DNA of 64,000 nt from Notamacropus eugenii (GCF_028372415.1 NC_092875.1:34428817-34492816); one strand, 5' to 3'. Numbered from the stretch's first letter, positions 12,113 to 22,585 are shown. Notes: a model not told the origin generated them from the letters alone. Program-made: numbers and translations.

Positions 12113-12519
12113 CCATACACAACTGCCAAGGCCTATTTTAGAGGGAAACGGACAAGCAGACAGCTTGCTCACACTGACAGTTTTAGAAGCACATTATTCT
12201 CACAACCAATTTCATCAGTCAGCTTCCATGCTTTGCAGGCAATTTCATATTACTAGAGAGCAAGCAAGAAGCATTGTAGTAAAGTCTTGTCCACATTGCA
12301 TTCCATTTTTGCCAGCCCCATCAAATATATCTATCAATCTTAGAGGATACAATCCTATTGAAATATGGCAAATGGACGTCACACGCATCCCAGAATCTGG
12401 AAGGAATAAATACCTTCTTGTGACTAGACACATATTCAGGTCATACTATTGCCACCCACTGACTGGCAAATCAACACAATTTGTTATCGATCATCTGTTT
12501 AGGTGTTTTGCAACTCTAG
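12113..12519 (+). pseudogene. pol: pol remnant: RNase H end and integrase N-half
   Basis: The frame carries a Leu-Pro-x-Pro-Ile...Glu-Gly-Asn phrase typical of the RNase H/integrase border. Next comes the integrase zinc domain: His-x3-His at about 12192-12206 and a Cys-Pro-His-Cys pair at about 12289-12300. The catalytic core follows, with WQMDVT at about 12366-12383 (first catalytic Asp). The frame is cut after an Ala-Thr-Leu by the LTR inserted at 12520. The ORF closes at a stop inside the LTR (12528-12530). The family joins retroviral DNA to host DNA; this copy is broken. Confidence 0.88.
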
Positions 12520-13133
12520 TGTTGACCTGAAAACTTTGTTAAGAAAAGGCAACAGGCTAATGCATACATTTTATGATTTAATTAATTAATTGATCAATTC
12601 CCTATTAAAGAAAACAGTAACATAATGCATTATGGAGCCAGAAATGTTCTGGCTACCCAGTGCAGAAATCTTCTGGCTTATATACATTTTGCCGTGAGAA
12701 AGGAACTCTCCTAATTGAGCAAATCATAAATTCAGTAAGACAGGACAATTAACAAAGCAATGTCAGTCAAGTCTTGAGATTCCAAGCTGGGTAAACATAT
12801 GTCCCAGGTGGTAAGGAAATCCCACCACTAGTAAGTGGCAGGCTTCCTGCCCCAAACAGGTAACTGATGCAGGAAAGGGCAAACAATGTTCAATAGAAAC
12901 CCAGGATGCCTTTTTTTTCTTTACCATTAATATGCCATAACATAGTATGTGTCTATAGATAATAAGATACAAAGGAAAGTCCCATTATTCAAGATATGTC
13001 ATAGGTTAAAGGTCTCCCAAGGAGTGCAGAGTCAGCTTTGGCTGGCTTTTGCTGACATAGGAAGAGGCATTCTCTGAGTTTGCTTCAGAGAGAACAAAGA
13101 GATTATTCCAAAATTTTATATTAAACATTATCA
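12520..13133 (+). mobile_element. Solo LTR, family B, copy 2, inside integrase
   Basis: 614 bp, TGTTGACCTG...ATTATCA, with duplication ctag at 12516-12519 and 13134-13137. It is closely similar to copy 1 over the first ~270 bases (shared TTTTATGATTTAATTAATTAAT tract), with indels after that. The integrase frame is in register across the insertion when one duplication copy is discounted, which confirms the boundaries. Confidence 0.9.
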
Positions 13134-13580
13134 CTAGGTATTCCATAAATTACAAAAACAGATAATGATCAAGCTTAAATTAGTCAAGCCTTTACTAAGT
13201 TCTGTGTGTCATACAGAATACAGCATAGAACTGGCATCCCATATAATCCTACTGGTCAGGCCATTGTAGAACATCCCAATCATAACATAAAAACTCGCCT
13301 CCAAAAAGCAAAAGAAAGGGGAAGAAGGCAAAAGAATAAGGAGAAGAGTTGACATGGTGTTGTATACCTGACACCAAATAGAGAGAGGCTTATGCCTGCT
13401 CAAAAAAAGTTTCAAAAAGGCAAAACACACCTCACTGATTGGAAAAAAGTGAAGGTGAAATGGAACACAAAGACAGGCCCTGGGTTAACATGGGGGTGAG
13501 GGTAAGCTTGTATTTCCACAGGAAATGGTGAAGAAACGATCTGGATGCCAGAAAGAAACATCCAACCTCTGCCATGCATT
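13134..13580 (+). pseudogene. pol: pol remnant: integrase C-half
   Basis: Directly after the LTR, the sequence resumes in the integrase frame with Gly-Ile-Pro, an in-frame TAA at 13146-13148, and then the Thr-Asp-Asn stretch with the second catalytic Asp. Around 13230-13275 the NPTGQAIVE phrase supplies the catalytic Glu. Near 13495-13560 a Tyr/Ser/Thr-Gly and Trp-Met-Pro-Glu-Arg-Asn phrase matches the integrase C-terminal (SH3-like) end. Several stops and frame changes make this a dead copy. The end overlaps the env leader in another frame, as in betaretroviruses. Confidence 0.8.
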
Positions 13581-13722
13581 GGAGAAGATAAGGATCGAGG
13601 AAAAGAGGAAAGAAAAAAGGCCAAGACTACAACGAATCCATTGGACTGACCTGACAATGGAGACACTCATTGTGCTTCTGGGCACCCTCCAGCTGACCAC
13701 TGCAGCAGAAGGAACTGATTGA
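13525..13722 (+). pseudogene. env: env leader remnant
   Basis: A 65-codon ORF overlapping the integrase end. It has a basic N-terminal half (Lys/Arg-rich, ~residues 20-38), then a hydrophobic stretch ETLIVLLGTLQL and small residues, as in the long basic leader plus signal peptide of betaretroviral Env. The ORF stops before any surface-subunit domain. Confidence 0.55.
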
Positions 13723-13952
13723 GAGGAAGATAGATGGACTTTTTGTACATAAGCCGCCTTGGGTTACGGGTGGTAAAATAGGGAGGGAAGACAGAGGAGG
13801 TAATTATGGTAGCACATGAGTCTAAGGTCTTTGGGAAACAAATTGATATAGATAGAATTTTTGCTTTTATGATTGGGAAATAACAAGCTTTAATTGTACT
13901 ATCAATGAATATATTGGTTTTCATATAGCTAACACTAGCGTTATATCTGTAA
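13723..13952 (+). pseudogene. env: env surface-subunit scrap (decayed)
   Basis: Contains a Pro-Pro-Trp-Val-x-Gly phrase at about 13754 suggestive of the start of betaretroviral SU, then stops. Most of SU is missing. Confidence 0.35.
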
Positions 13953-14276
13953 TTGTGTCCTAGGTTTGCTTTAATGCCTATCAACAGTAAAGACTGGTAT
14001 CTGTCTGTATCTGATCAAACTTTTAATCAGTTAATGTTGAAAGTAAGACAGAAAAGATGTATAAGTTGCATTATAAGCTTTGTGGGAGCGTTGACTTCCT
14101 GTTTCAACTGGCTCATCCGTACATACAATTTAATGGATACTTTAAGGGAAACTATTGTGGCGGCGGGAAACAAAGTTGATGTTTTTGAAACAAGATTGTT
14201 CATAAGATGTGATTATAGGTTCATTTCTATTTGTGTTACTCCTGTCTATTATAATATCTCTACATATAATTTATAG
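13953..14276 (+). pseudogene. env: env transmembrane-subunit remnant
   Basis: A 107-codon frame. Its second half (from about 14130) follows the ectodomain of betaretroviral TM: a Leu-Arg-x-Thr-Ile heptad region, a Glu-x-Arg-Leu-x-x-x-Cys-Asp segment and an Ile-Cys-Val-Thr-Pro stretch. Fusion peptide and membrane anchor are not recognisable, and the frame ends at 14276. It cannot act as a fusion protein. Confidence 0.5.
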
Positions 14277-14458
14277 ATCGTGCCTCCAAAGGAAATTTTG
14301 ACCCCATGAAGCTGCAAGTGTGATTTGGGATTATGGTGCTAATACAAATCCCTTTGCATCCCTGTTCCATTGGCTCATGTCTATATTACCTCTATCCCTT
14401 TGTTTCTCTGTATGGCCACCTATTCATAGGTGCCTTCTCTCTCATGGAAAGGGGGAAT
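14277..14458 (+). other. Provirus 3' interior with polypurine tract
   Basis: Non-coding sequence ending in a polypurine tract (ggaaagggggaa, about 14446-14457) directly before the 3' LTR. This is the usual primer site for plus-strand DNA synthesis. Confidence 0.75.
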
Positions 14459-14818
14459 TGTTGAGGGTCAGGGTGGAGTGTGGTTGACAAGATCAGGATA
14501 GACCATTGGGGAAACTATTCTTTGAGACTGTGCTCATTATCCTTCGGAATGGCTCTCCATGCCCCCCAGATGTTGCTGTCTCCCTGAGACAAACAAGAGA
14601 ACTTCAGAAAACAAGGGATATGTAAAATAGATGCCCTCTAGGCTAACAGTCTTTAAGACAATAAGACTGACCACATCGCTAGGACAGGAGATGAGCATAG
14701 GCTTGCAGTTTCTGTCTATAAATACCTTGACCCTCAGATCAATAAAGAGAATTGGTCTATCTTTTCCTGCCTCCCGTGTCTTTCTTCTTCACCACATCAC
14801 CAAGCCATGTGGGATACA
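14459..14818 (+). repeat. ERV2 3' LTR
   Basis: 360 bp, TGTTGAGGG...ATACA. It lacks about 15 bases just before its last four, compared with the solo LTR at 46858. It carries the same TATA-like box and AATAAA. The target duplication tcaagc follows at 14819-14824. Confidence 0.93.
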
Positions 14819-14824
14819 TCAAGC

Positions 14825-15160
14825 TACCCTTAAACCACACAAAAAAACTTGTATAGATTTCATGACAAAGTGCTCCCTAAAGAAATAAAAAAAAAAAACA
14901 AAACCAACAATTTGGGCCATGTCAATATAATAAAAATGATGATACTGCCAAAGGTACTTTGCACTTTAATGCTATGCCAATCAAATTATCAAAGAGAACT
15001 TTGAAGAATTTGATTAAATAATAATAAAATTCATTTGAGAAAATAAGAGATCTAGAATATCAAGAGAAATTATGAAGAGAGGTAGGGATGAAAGGAGACT
15101 AGTGCTTCTAGATCTCAAACCATATTATAAAGTGGTAGTTACCAAAATCATTGGCAGGGG
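14825..15160 (+). mobile_element. L1 ORF2 fragment, right half of the ERV target
   Basis: Continuation of the L1 at 6899-7344: A-rich, with the 'aatatcaagagaaattatgaag ... tctcaaaccatattataaag' phrases of the L1 ORF2 C-terminal half. Confidence 0.6.
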
Positions 15161-15419
15161 AGGGGGGGATGTAAAACCAAAATGGTGGAGTAAGAAGCAA
15201 TGCAGTGAGTTCCTCTCCACAAACTCCTAACTGAGCTGGAAAATGTACCAAGCCAAATTCTGATAAGGAAATCCAGAAAAAATTATAATTAGTCCTTTGT
15301 CCAGTCCAGTTTGGAATATAGAGACTCCAAAACATTTGTGAATAAAATACAGCTTGGGCACAAACTCAACTAGAATTCCTGGAATAGATGAAGTAAGAGT
15401 TTTTTTAAAAGAGTCTAAA
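15161..15419 (+). mobile_element. Old L1 5' UTR-like sequence
   Basis: 'aaccaaaatggtggagtaag' resembles the L1 5' end phrase (compare the 'gccaagatggcggagtag' of the younger elements). It may be the start of an old ORF1-only element whose ORF1 lies at 15776-16475. Confidence 0.4.
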
Positions 15420-15775
15420 ATGTTTTTATAAATTGAATGAGTGCTTGAGGTGGAAAAGTAGGAGAAAAATGAGAATTATGGAGGAAAGAATTAGATCCAA
15501 AGGACCCATGATGAGAAATGATATCCACCTCCCGAGAGAAAACTAATGAACTCTGAGTGCAAATTGAAGCATATTTTTTCCTTTCTTTATGTTTCTTGCT
15601 TTTTCTTGGTTTTTGTTTTTGCAACATGGCTAATAGAGAAATATGTTTTACATGACTCCATATGTATATAATTGATATCATATTGTTAGCCTTCTCAATG
15701 AGCAGGGGAGGGAGAAAATTTAGAACTCAAAACATTTTTAAATTAATGTTAAAAATAAAGTAATTTTTTTTTTAA
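15420..15775 (+). mobile_element. L1 3' UTR insertion with A-rich end
   Basis: 'catgatgagaaatgatatcc', a T-rich middle and 'gagcaggggagggagaaaattt ... aaaaataaagtaa' form a marsupial L1 3' end. Confidence 0.6.
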
Positions 15776-16475
15776 ATGAAAGAATTAGAGAGAGAATTGA
15801 CAGCCTGGAACAAGAGCTGCAAAACTTGGTCTAAATAACAAACTCCCTGAAAATTAGAATAGAATAGAAGTAAGTTACTCCATGAGGCAAAAAGAAATAT
15901 TAAAACAAAGTCAAAAGGCTAAAAAAATAGAAAAAATAAGATATCTCAAAGTAAAAACAAGTGACTTGGAAAAAGGATTGAGGAGAAAAAATTCAAGACT
16001 CACTGGATTATTTGAATATCATGACCAGTAAAAGAGCCTAGACATCTTATTTCAAAACATCTTCAAAGAAAACTGCCTAGATCTCTTAAAACCAGAGGAC
16101 AAAGTGGAAACAGAAAGAATTTACCATCTACCTTTTGGAATAAAACCCCAGAATGTCATAGCCAAAATCTAAAACTTCTGGGTCAAAGAAAAAATATCCA
16201 GAGCAACCAAAAAGAAAGAATTCAAGTATCAAGGAGTAACATTAAGGATCACACAAGACTTAGCAGCTACTGCCAGAAAGAAGTGGAGAACTTGGAATAC
16301 CACTTTCCAAAAGGCAAAAGTTGTAGGCTTATAGGCAAGAATAGCTTATCCAGCAAAACTGACTATAATGCTACATGGAAAAATATTAACCCTTAGTGAT
16401 AGAAATGACTTCCAAGCCCTCCTGAAGAAAAGATCAGAGCTGCAAAGAAATTTTGAAGTTCAAACACAGGAGTAA
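15776..16475 (+). pseudogene. Old L1/HAL1 ORF1 pseudogene
   Basis: Base-level similarity to the HAL1 ORF1s later in the window: a coiled-coil Lys/Glu region, then 'atagccaaaatctaaaacttc', 'acacaagacttagcagctac' and 'cttatccagcaaaactgac', and the final 'caaacacaggag-taa'. Many stops. It shows that ORF1-type sequence has a long history here. Confidence 0.65.
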
Positions 16476-16740
16476 AGAACAACATAAGAAGGTAAATATG
16501 AATGAACAATGATGAAGGACTAAATAAGGATGAACTCTTTACATTCAAACATAGGAAGATGATACATGTGTCCTCTCTGATCCCTATCATTATGAGAGTT
16601 CTCAGACAAGGTCTAGTAGTAGTTCTGTTATGTCTTGATGATCTTGAGAACAGATAGAGTGGGGAAGAGGAATACCCTGGGGTTTGAGATGAAAGAGGGG
16701 AAGAGAGGTTAGGGAACATTAACTCACATAATAGGGTATG
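16476..16740 (+). mobile_element. Sequence downstream of old ORF1
   Basis: Resembles, weakly, the 3' region of the young HAL1 copies ('gaactctttacattcaaacatagg'). No ORF2 start is seen. Confidence 0.35.
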
Positions 16741-16990
16741 GAGACAGCTAGGTGGTACAGCAGATGGAGCACCCAGGCTGAAATCAGGAAGACTGATCTT
16801 CCTGAGTTCAAAGCTGAACTCAGATATGTACTAGCTGTGTGATCAGAGCAAGTCATTTAACCCTCTTGCTTCAGTTTCCTCATCTGTAAAATGAGCTGGA
16901 GAGGGAAATGGCAAAACACTCCAATCTCTTTGACAAGAAAACCACAAAAAGGGTCATGAAAAATCAGATACAATTGAACAACAATAACAG
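16741..16990 (+). mobile_element. CORE/MAR-type SINE
   Basis: Head 'gacagctaggtggtacagc', core 'tgtgtgatcagagcaagtc', then 'ctgtaaaatgagctggagag' and a 'caattgaacaacaa' tail. Confidence 0.8.
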
Positions 16991-17560
16991 ATGAGGGTGC
17001 ACAAGTAGACATCTTATACAAACAAGGTAGAAGGAATAGGGGGAGTCACTGACATTAAATTGAAAGAAAGAAGAATATATACATACACATATACACATAG
17101 CTGGGTAGATAAATCCATTTGATTCACCAATGAAACAGGAGGGAAAGGGGGGAAGAATGGAGGGGGAATTGGATGGGGGGGGTAAATTAATAAAGGGATG
17201 AATCCTAAGCAAAATAAAAGCTCAGGATATACACAAATATTTATAACTCTTTCTAAGGTGACAAAGAATGGGAATCCAAGAGGGTGCCCATTAATTGGGG
17301 AATGGATGAACAAGTATACAAATGTAATGTGTTGAACTCTTATCAGTGTAATGACCAACCAGAATTCCAGATGTCTAATGATGAAATATGCTATCCACCT
17401 CTTAATGGAGGGGTAAAAGACTCAGGATGCAGAATGAGGTAAATTTTTTTTTTATTAACTATAAATGGGTTTTATTTTTCTGGTGTGCTCAATGGAGGGG
17501 AAGGGTTTGGGGGAAAGATAAGAAGGTAGATCTTGGCTGATTAAAACAAAATACATACCA
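16991..17560 (+). mobile_element. Decayed L1 3' end
   Basis: 'cattaattggggaatggatgaacaagta' followed by 'atgatgaaatatgctatccacc' matches the C-terminal ORF2/3' UTR order of marsupial L1. A G/A-rich stretch precedes it. Confidence 0.45.
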
Positions 17561-18119
17561 AAAAAAAAAGAAAAAGAAAACTTGAGAACTCTAATCAATC
17601 CAATTACCAGCCATAATTCCTGAGGACTCATGATGAAATATTGTATTGATGATGCATTTTTTTGTTTTAGTATAATCAAATGCCTCTGATTGAATAATGT
17701 GATTAAAAAAGATCTTCCCCACCCATTAATAGGACTGGGAAGATTTGTAGGAAGGCTCACACCTTTTGTTAATGAGGCACTGGTTCTCAAGGGTTATGAT
17801 GCTCTCTGGCTCTAAAAAATGTATAAATACTCTGAGGTGAGGTTTTACTTTGAGGCTTATTGATTGGAAGTGTTTGGCCAGACAAGACTCTGGGAAGCCT
17901 CTAAGAAGCCCCCAGGCTTTGAAAACCCAGATGTTGGTGCTTCCCTTTCTAGTAACTATGGTCAGATAATTAGATCTGTCTGTTGATCTCTAATATATAT
18001 ATATGGTCAAAGAGTTGGAAGCCTGTCCATCAGTCTTTTTTTGTATTCTTGTATTTTTCTATTGGTGAATGATATATATGCTTAATTAAAGGAGATTGCT
18101 AACCCCTCAAAAATTATCT
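17561..18119 (+). mobile_element. Candidate solo LTR, unclassified
   Basis: TATA-like 'tataaatactctgagg' at about 17821 with T-rich sequence downstream. I cannot see clean termini or a target duplication. Confidence 0.3.
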
Positions 18120-18656
18120 TTCCTTTTAGAAAAACAGATCAAAGAACCTGTGATAACAGGCCGTTCTCAGTATGTCAGGATATTTTCTGCTACAAATATG
18201 CTGTCCAATTCCTGACAAAGAAGATTATAAGTACAGACCGAGACATTTTTTAAAGATATTGGCAATGAGAAATTTTGTTTTACTTAATTATACATGCTTG
18301 TAACAAGACTTTTGTTTTACTTGTTTTCTCAAGGGGGGAGGCAGGAGGCAAGTGGGAAGGAGAGAAAGCTGATCTTTAAAAACAAAACAAAATTCCATTT
18401 TTAAAATGATTGGTTAAAATAAGTGTAGATCCACTAGACAAGACAGAATCAGAAACAATGAAACTTAACAGTGTTTGATAAATGGGAAAAACATAAATTA
18501 CTTTAAAAAGAACTCCCTATTTGATTAAGAAAAAGATCTGGGAAAAGTGGAAAGCAATCTAGCAGAAATAAGTTCAGACTCAACATCTTATACTATATTC
18601 TATAAAACATTATAAATAGATACATCATATTAATATTAAAAAATCGTGCTATTAAA
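18120..18656 (+). mobile_element. L1 fragments (3' UTR and ORF2-like)
   Basis: 18235-18390 looks like an L1 3' UTR ('acttaattatacatgcttgtaacaag', 'caaggggggaggcagg'). 18420-18656 is A-rich ORF2-like sequence that resumes at 21441 after the HAL1 insertion. Confidence 0.45.
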
Positions 18657-18666
18657 AAATTGGGGG
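18657..18666 (+). repeat. Candidate target duplication, left
   Basis: aaattggggg recurs at 21431-21440 after the A-rich tail. It is short and low in complexity, so only moderately convincing. Confidence 0.55.
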
Positions 18667-18676
18667 AGGGCGGAGC

Positions 18677-18687
18677 CAAGATGGCGG
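18677..18687 (+). promoter_or_regulatory. YY1-type motif near the 5' end of HAL1 copy 1
   Basis: caagatggcgg, about 10 bases from the element start. Human L1 has the same type of site at its 5' end, where YY1 helps place the transcription start. Function here is inferred. Confidence 0.6.
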
Positions 18688-19337
18688 AGTAGAAAGACTC
18701 ATATACACATAGCTCTGAACCCACAACCCATAGAACATCTGTAAAAAGGAACTCACGGCAAATTCTGGAGCAGTAGAGGCCACAGAACAGTGGAGAAAAA
18801 GAGATTTCTGTTCCAGAGGGACCTGCAAACCTCTCATAAAAGGTCCGTCGCGCTGCGGACGCGGAGCCCAGCCCAACGCTGCCGCGGCCGCGGCACGGAA
18901 AAGAGTAGATCTGAGCGGGCTTCAGGGACGGAATCTCCAGTGGCCCCGCGGGTCCCTCCACTCACAGGTGGCGGGGGTCAGTGAGAGGGTCTTTTTGGTG
19001 GGTCAAGAGAGGAGTGGGGTGCCCCCATAACTCAGGCCCCCTCAGGAGGCAGCAGCTGAGGCAGCAGCAGACCAGGGCTCCCCAAGCAGGCAGGAGCCTG
19101 GATCCATTGTTGAAGGTCTCTGCATAAACCCCCGGAGGGAACTGAGCCTGTGAGGCGGCCCTGCCCCAACCTGAGCACCTGAACTTGATGTCACACTGAA
19201 TAGCACCCCCGACCAGCCAAAAGCCTTGAAGCTAGGGAGCAGCATTTGAATCTCAGACCCCAAACACTGGCTGGGAGGATCTGGAGGCAAAGTGGGTGTG
19301 AAGAGAATATTCAGAAGTCAGGTCACTGGCTGGGAAA

Positions 19338-19817
19338 ATGCCCAGAAAAGGGAAAAAAAATAACACCATAGAAGGTTACTTTCTTGGTGAACAGGTATTT
19401 CCTCCCTTCCTTTCTGATGAGGAAGAAGAATGCTTACCATCAGGGAAAGACACAGAAGTCAAGGCTTCTATATCCCAGCCCACCCAATGGGCTCAGGCCA
19501 TGGAAGAGCTCAAAAAGGATTTTGAAAATCAAGTTAGAGAGGTGGAGGAAAAACTGGGAAGAGAAATGAGAGACATGCAGGTAAAGCATGAACAGCAAAT
19601 CAGCACCCTGCTAAAGGAGACCCAAAAAAATGCTGAAGAAAATAACACCTTGAAAAATAGGCTAACTCAATTGGCAAAAGAGGTTCAAAAAGCCAATGAG
19701 GAGAAGAATGCTTTCAAAAGCAGAATTAGCCAAATGGAAAAGGAGGTTCAAAAGCTCACTGAAAAAATAGTTCTTTCAGAATTAGAAGGGAACAGATGGA
19801 GGCTAATGACTTTATGA
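19338..19817 (+). pseudogene. HAL1 ORF1, N-terminal half (split ORF), copy 1
   Basis: 159 codons from the conserved MPRKGK start. The segment has a short N-terminal tail with an acidic FLSDEEE patch (~residues 24-31), then a long heptad coiled coil (~residues 50-150) rich in Lys, Glu and Gln. In intact copies this coiled coil trimerises ORF1p. A single missing base in the run gaaaaaatag (19761-19770), where intact copies read gaagaaaatag, shifts the frame. The last 12 residues are therefore unlike the family, and the frame stops at 19817. Copy 3 has the identical change. Confidence 0.85.
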
Positions 19818-20425
19818 GAAACCAAGAAATCACAAAACAAAACCAAAAGAATGAAAAAATGGAAGATAATATGAAATATCTCATGGGAAAAACAACTGAC
19901 CTGGAAAATAGATCCAGGAGAGACAATTTAAAAATTATGGGACTACCTGAAAGCCATGATCAAAAGAAGAGCCTAGACATCATCTTTCATGAAATTATCA
20001 AGGAAAACTGCCCTGAGATTCTAGAACCAGAGGGCAAAATAAGTATTCAAGGAATCCACAGAACACCACCTGAAAGAGATCCAAAAAGAGAAACTCCTAG
20101 GAACATTGTGGCCAAATTCCAGAACTCCCAGGTGAAAGAGAAAATATTGCAAGCAGCTAGAAAGAAACAATTCAAGTATTGTGGAAATACACTCAGGATA
20201 ACACAAGATCTAGCAGCTTCTACATTAAGGGATCAAAGGGCATGGAATAGGATATTCCAGAAGTCAAAGGAACTAGGACTAAAACCAAGAATCACCTACC
20301 CAGCAAAACTGAGTATAATACTTCAGGGGAAAAATTGGTCTTTCAATGAAATAGAGGATTTTCAAATTTTCTTGATGAAAAGACCAGAGCTGAAAAGAAA
20401 ATTTGACTTTCAAACACAAGAATGA
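19796..20425 (+). pseudogene. HAL1 ORF1, RRM and C-terminal half (split ORF), copy 1
   Basis: 209 codons beginning at an ATG 22 bases upstream of the stop of the preceding frame, so the two ORFs overlap. It contains the RRM (NRSRRDNLKIMGLPE at about residues 40-54) and the C-terminal RNA-binding domain, with the ITYPAKLSIIL stretch, ending DFQTQE. It has no internal stop. Whether it is translated (by reinitiation or a frameshift) is unknown. In the intact family this half binds and chaperones nucleic acid. Confidence 0.8.
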
Positions 20426-21440
20426 AGAGAAGCATGAAAAGGTGAACAGCAAAGAGAAGTCATAAAGGACTTACTGAAGTTGAACTGTTTACATTCCTAC
20501 ATGGAAAGACAATATTTGTAACTCTTGAAACTTTTCAGTATCTGGGTACTGGGTGGGATTACACACACACACACATGCACATGTGCATGCACACACACAT
20601 AGAGACAGAGTACACAGAGTGAATTGAAGAGGATGGGATCATATCTTAAAAAAATGAAATTAAGCAGTGAGAGAGAAATATATTGGGAGGAGAAAGGGAG
20701 AAATGGAATGGGGCAAATTATCTCTCATAAAAGAGGCAAGCAAAAGACTTATTAGTGGAGGGAAAAAGAGGGGAGGTGAGAGAAAAACATGAAGTTTACT
20801 CTCATCACATTCCACTAAAGGAAGGAATAAAATGCACACTCATTTTGGTATGAAAACCTATCTTACAATACAGGAAAGTGGGGGATGAGGGGATAAGCAG
20901 GGTGGGGGGAAGGATGGAAGGGAGGGCATGGGGAGGAGGGAGCAATTTGAGGTCAACACTCATGGGGAGGGACAGAATCAAAAGAGAAAATAGAAGTAAT
21001 GGGGGACAGGATAGGATGGAGGGAAATATAGTTAGTCTTATACAACACAACTATTATGGAAGTCATTTGCAAAACTACACAGATTTGGCCTATATTGAAT
21101 TGCTTGCCTTCCAAAGGGAAGGGGTGGGGAGGGAGGGAGGAAGAGAAGTTGGAACTCAAAGTGTTAGGAACAACTGTCGAGTAATGTTCTTGCCACTAGG
21201 AAATAAGAAATACAGGTAAAGGGGTATAGAAAGTTATCTGGCCCTACAGGACCAAAGAGAAGATGGAGACAAGGGCAGAGAGGGATGATAGAAGAGAGAG
21301 CAGATTGGTCATAGGGGCAATTAGAATGCTTGGTGTTTGGGGGCGGGGAGGGGATAAAAGGGGAGAAAATTTGGAACTCAAAATTTTGTTAAAATGAATG
21401 TCAAATAAATAAATAAAAATGAGGAAAGACAAATTGGGGG

Positions 21441-22585
21441 AAAAATGAATACACACCATTCACAGCTATAGCTAGGAAGCTAGGACATATATTCTTCATC
21501 AGACAAAGAATAGAAACAATTACAAAAAATAAATTAGACAACTTTGCATGAAACTGAAAAGCTTTTACACAAACAAAATTAACGCATCTAGGATAAGAAA
21601 GAAAGTAGTCTAATAAGAAAAAAGTCTTTGTTTCAAATTTCTCTAATAAGAGTTTAATACCTAGGATATACAAATAATTAAAAGATATATTTAAGACTAA
21701 AAGGTATTCCTCAATAAATGGTCAAAGGATATATACAATTCTCAAAAGAATTGTAAGCTATTAAAAGTCAAATGGAAGAATGCTCTAATTCAATTGCAAA
21801 TAAAAACAATCTTGAGGGTTCTACCTCAAAATCAACAGATTGTCAAAGTTGGCAAAAGATGGGAAATAGTCAAACTGAAGAGGTTGTGAGAAGATAAGCA
21901 CACTAAAGTATTATTGATGGAACTGTGAATCAGTATGCCATTTTGGAAAGAAATTTGGAATAAATAAAGTATCCATACTTCTTGACCCAAAGATTCCATT
22001 ACTGAGCTTTTAATACAAAATGACCTTTGATCAGAAGAAAGTCCCCAAATACATCAAAGTATTTATTACAACAATTTTTTTGATAGAAAAGAATTAGAAA
22101 TAAAACAGATGGCCATTGATTGGAGAATGGCTAAACAAATTGTGTACATGAATATAATGAAGTATTACTGTGCTGTAAGAAATGATCAGTGTGATGAATC
22201 CAGAGAGGCATAGAAAGATTTACATGAATGAATGTAGAGTAAAGTAAGCGGAGTCAAGGAACAACACACAATGACTAAAAAAATGGAAAAAATGATCATA
22301 TATACACTAATGAAAAGTGAATGCTGCAAAATTATAAACAAGCATGACTTGAAAAAAGAAATATGGGAAGACACTCCTAGTCCCACTCTTTGCAAAAATG
22401 GGAGGTCCAAAATTATTGAATGTTGCATATATTTTCACACATTTTTGATACATTGATCAATTTGCTGATTTTTTTCTCTTTGTTTTCTCTTTTTGTCTTA
22501 TTTGGTATATGGAATGATTCTCTGGTAGGGGAACAGGAAGGATAGTGGGGGAAACTATGGTGATTAAAAAAACATCAATCAAAGC
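21441..22585 (+). mobile_element. L1 ORF2 C-terminal and 3' UTR
   Basis: Decayed L1. Near 22090-22200, 'tggccattgattggagaatgg', 'attactgtgctgtaagaaatg' and so on match the ORF2 C-terminus, followed by a 3' UTR ('gtaggggaacaggaaggatag'). It is the right half of the L1 split by HAL1 copy 1. Confidence 0.7.

Larger units (their letters stand above)
7351..14818 (+). mobile_element. Decayed ERV2 (betaretrovirus-like) provirus
   Basis: Complete in outline: 5' LTR, tRNA-Lys-type primer site, gag start, integrase remnant, env remnants, polypurine tract, 3' LTR and 6-bp target duplication. It is far from functional: most of matrix, the rest of capsid, nucleocapsid, protease, reverse transcriptase and most of env are absent, and about 3 kb of sequence with no recognisable retroviral coding fills the gap. 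Two solo LTRs of another family are inserted at 9394 and 12520. The two proviral LTRs differ at roughly one site in ten over the first ~110 bases, so the insertion is old. Confidence 0.9.
18667..21430 (+). mobile_element. HAL1-like half-L1, copy 1
   Basis: About 2.76 kb. The 5' end is a GC-rich region starting gggcggagccaagatggcgg and carrying a YY1-type motif. ORF1 (19338-20425) is frameshifted. The 3' region of about 1 kb has a CA repeat (20563-20600) and a long G-rich purine tract (20870-21030), ending in an A-rich tail. There is no trace of ORF2 (endonuclease or RT) in the 3' kilobase, while both ends are present, so ORF2 is absent by design. This is the structure known as HAL1 ('half-L1'). 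It is inserted in an older L1. Confidence 0.88.

Noticed and set aside
11863..12141. 92-codon ORF upstream of integrase
   Set aside because: No recognisable domain; in its last part it is out of frame with the pol remnant.
12165..12530. 121-codon integrase-like ORF as a functional protein
   Set aside because: It stops inside an inserted LTR, and the downstream half has stops and frame changes.
13953..14276. 107-codon frame as a captured (syncytin-like) env
   Set aside because: No signal peptide in frame, no fusion peptide, no anchor, and the surface subunit is missing. It is only a TM scrap.
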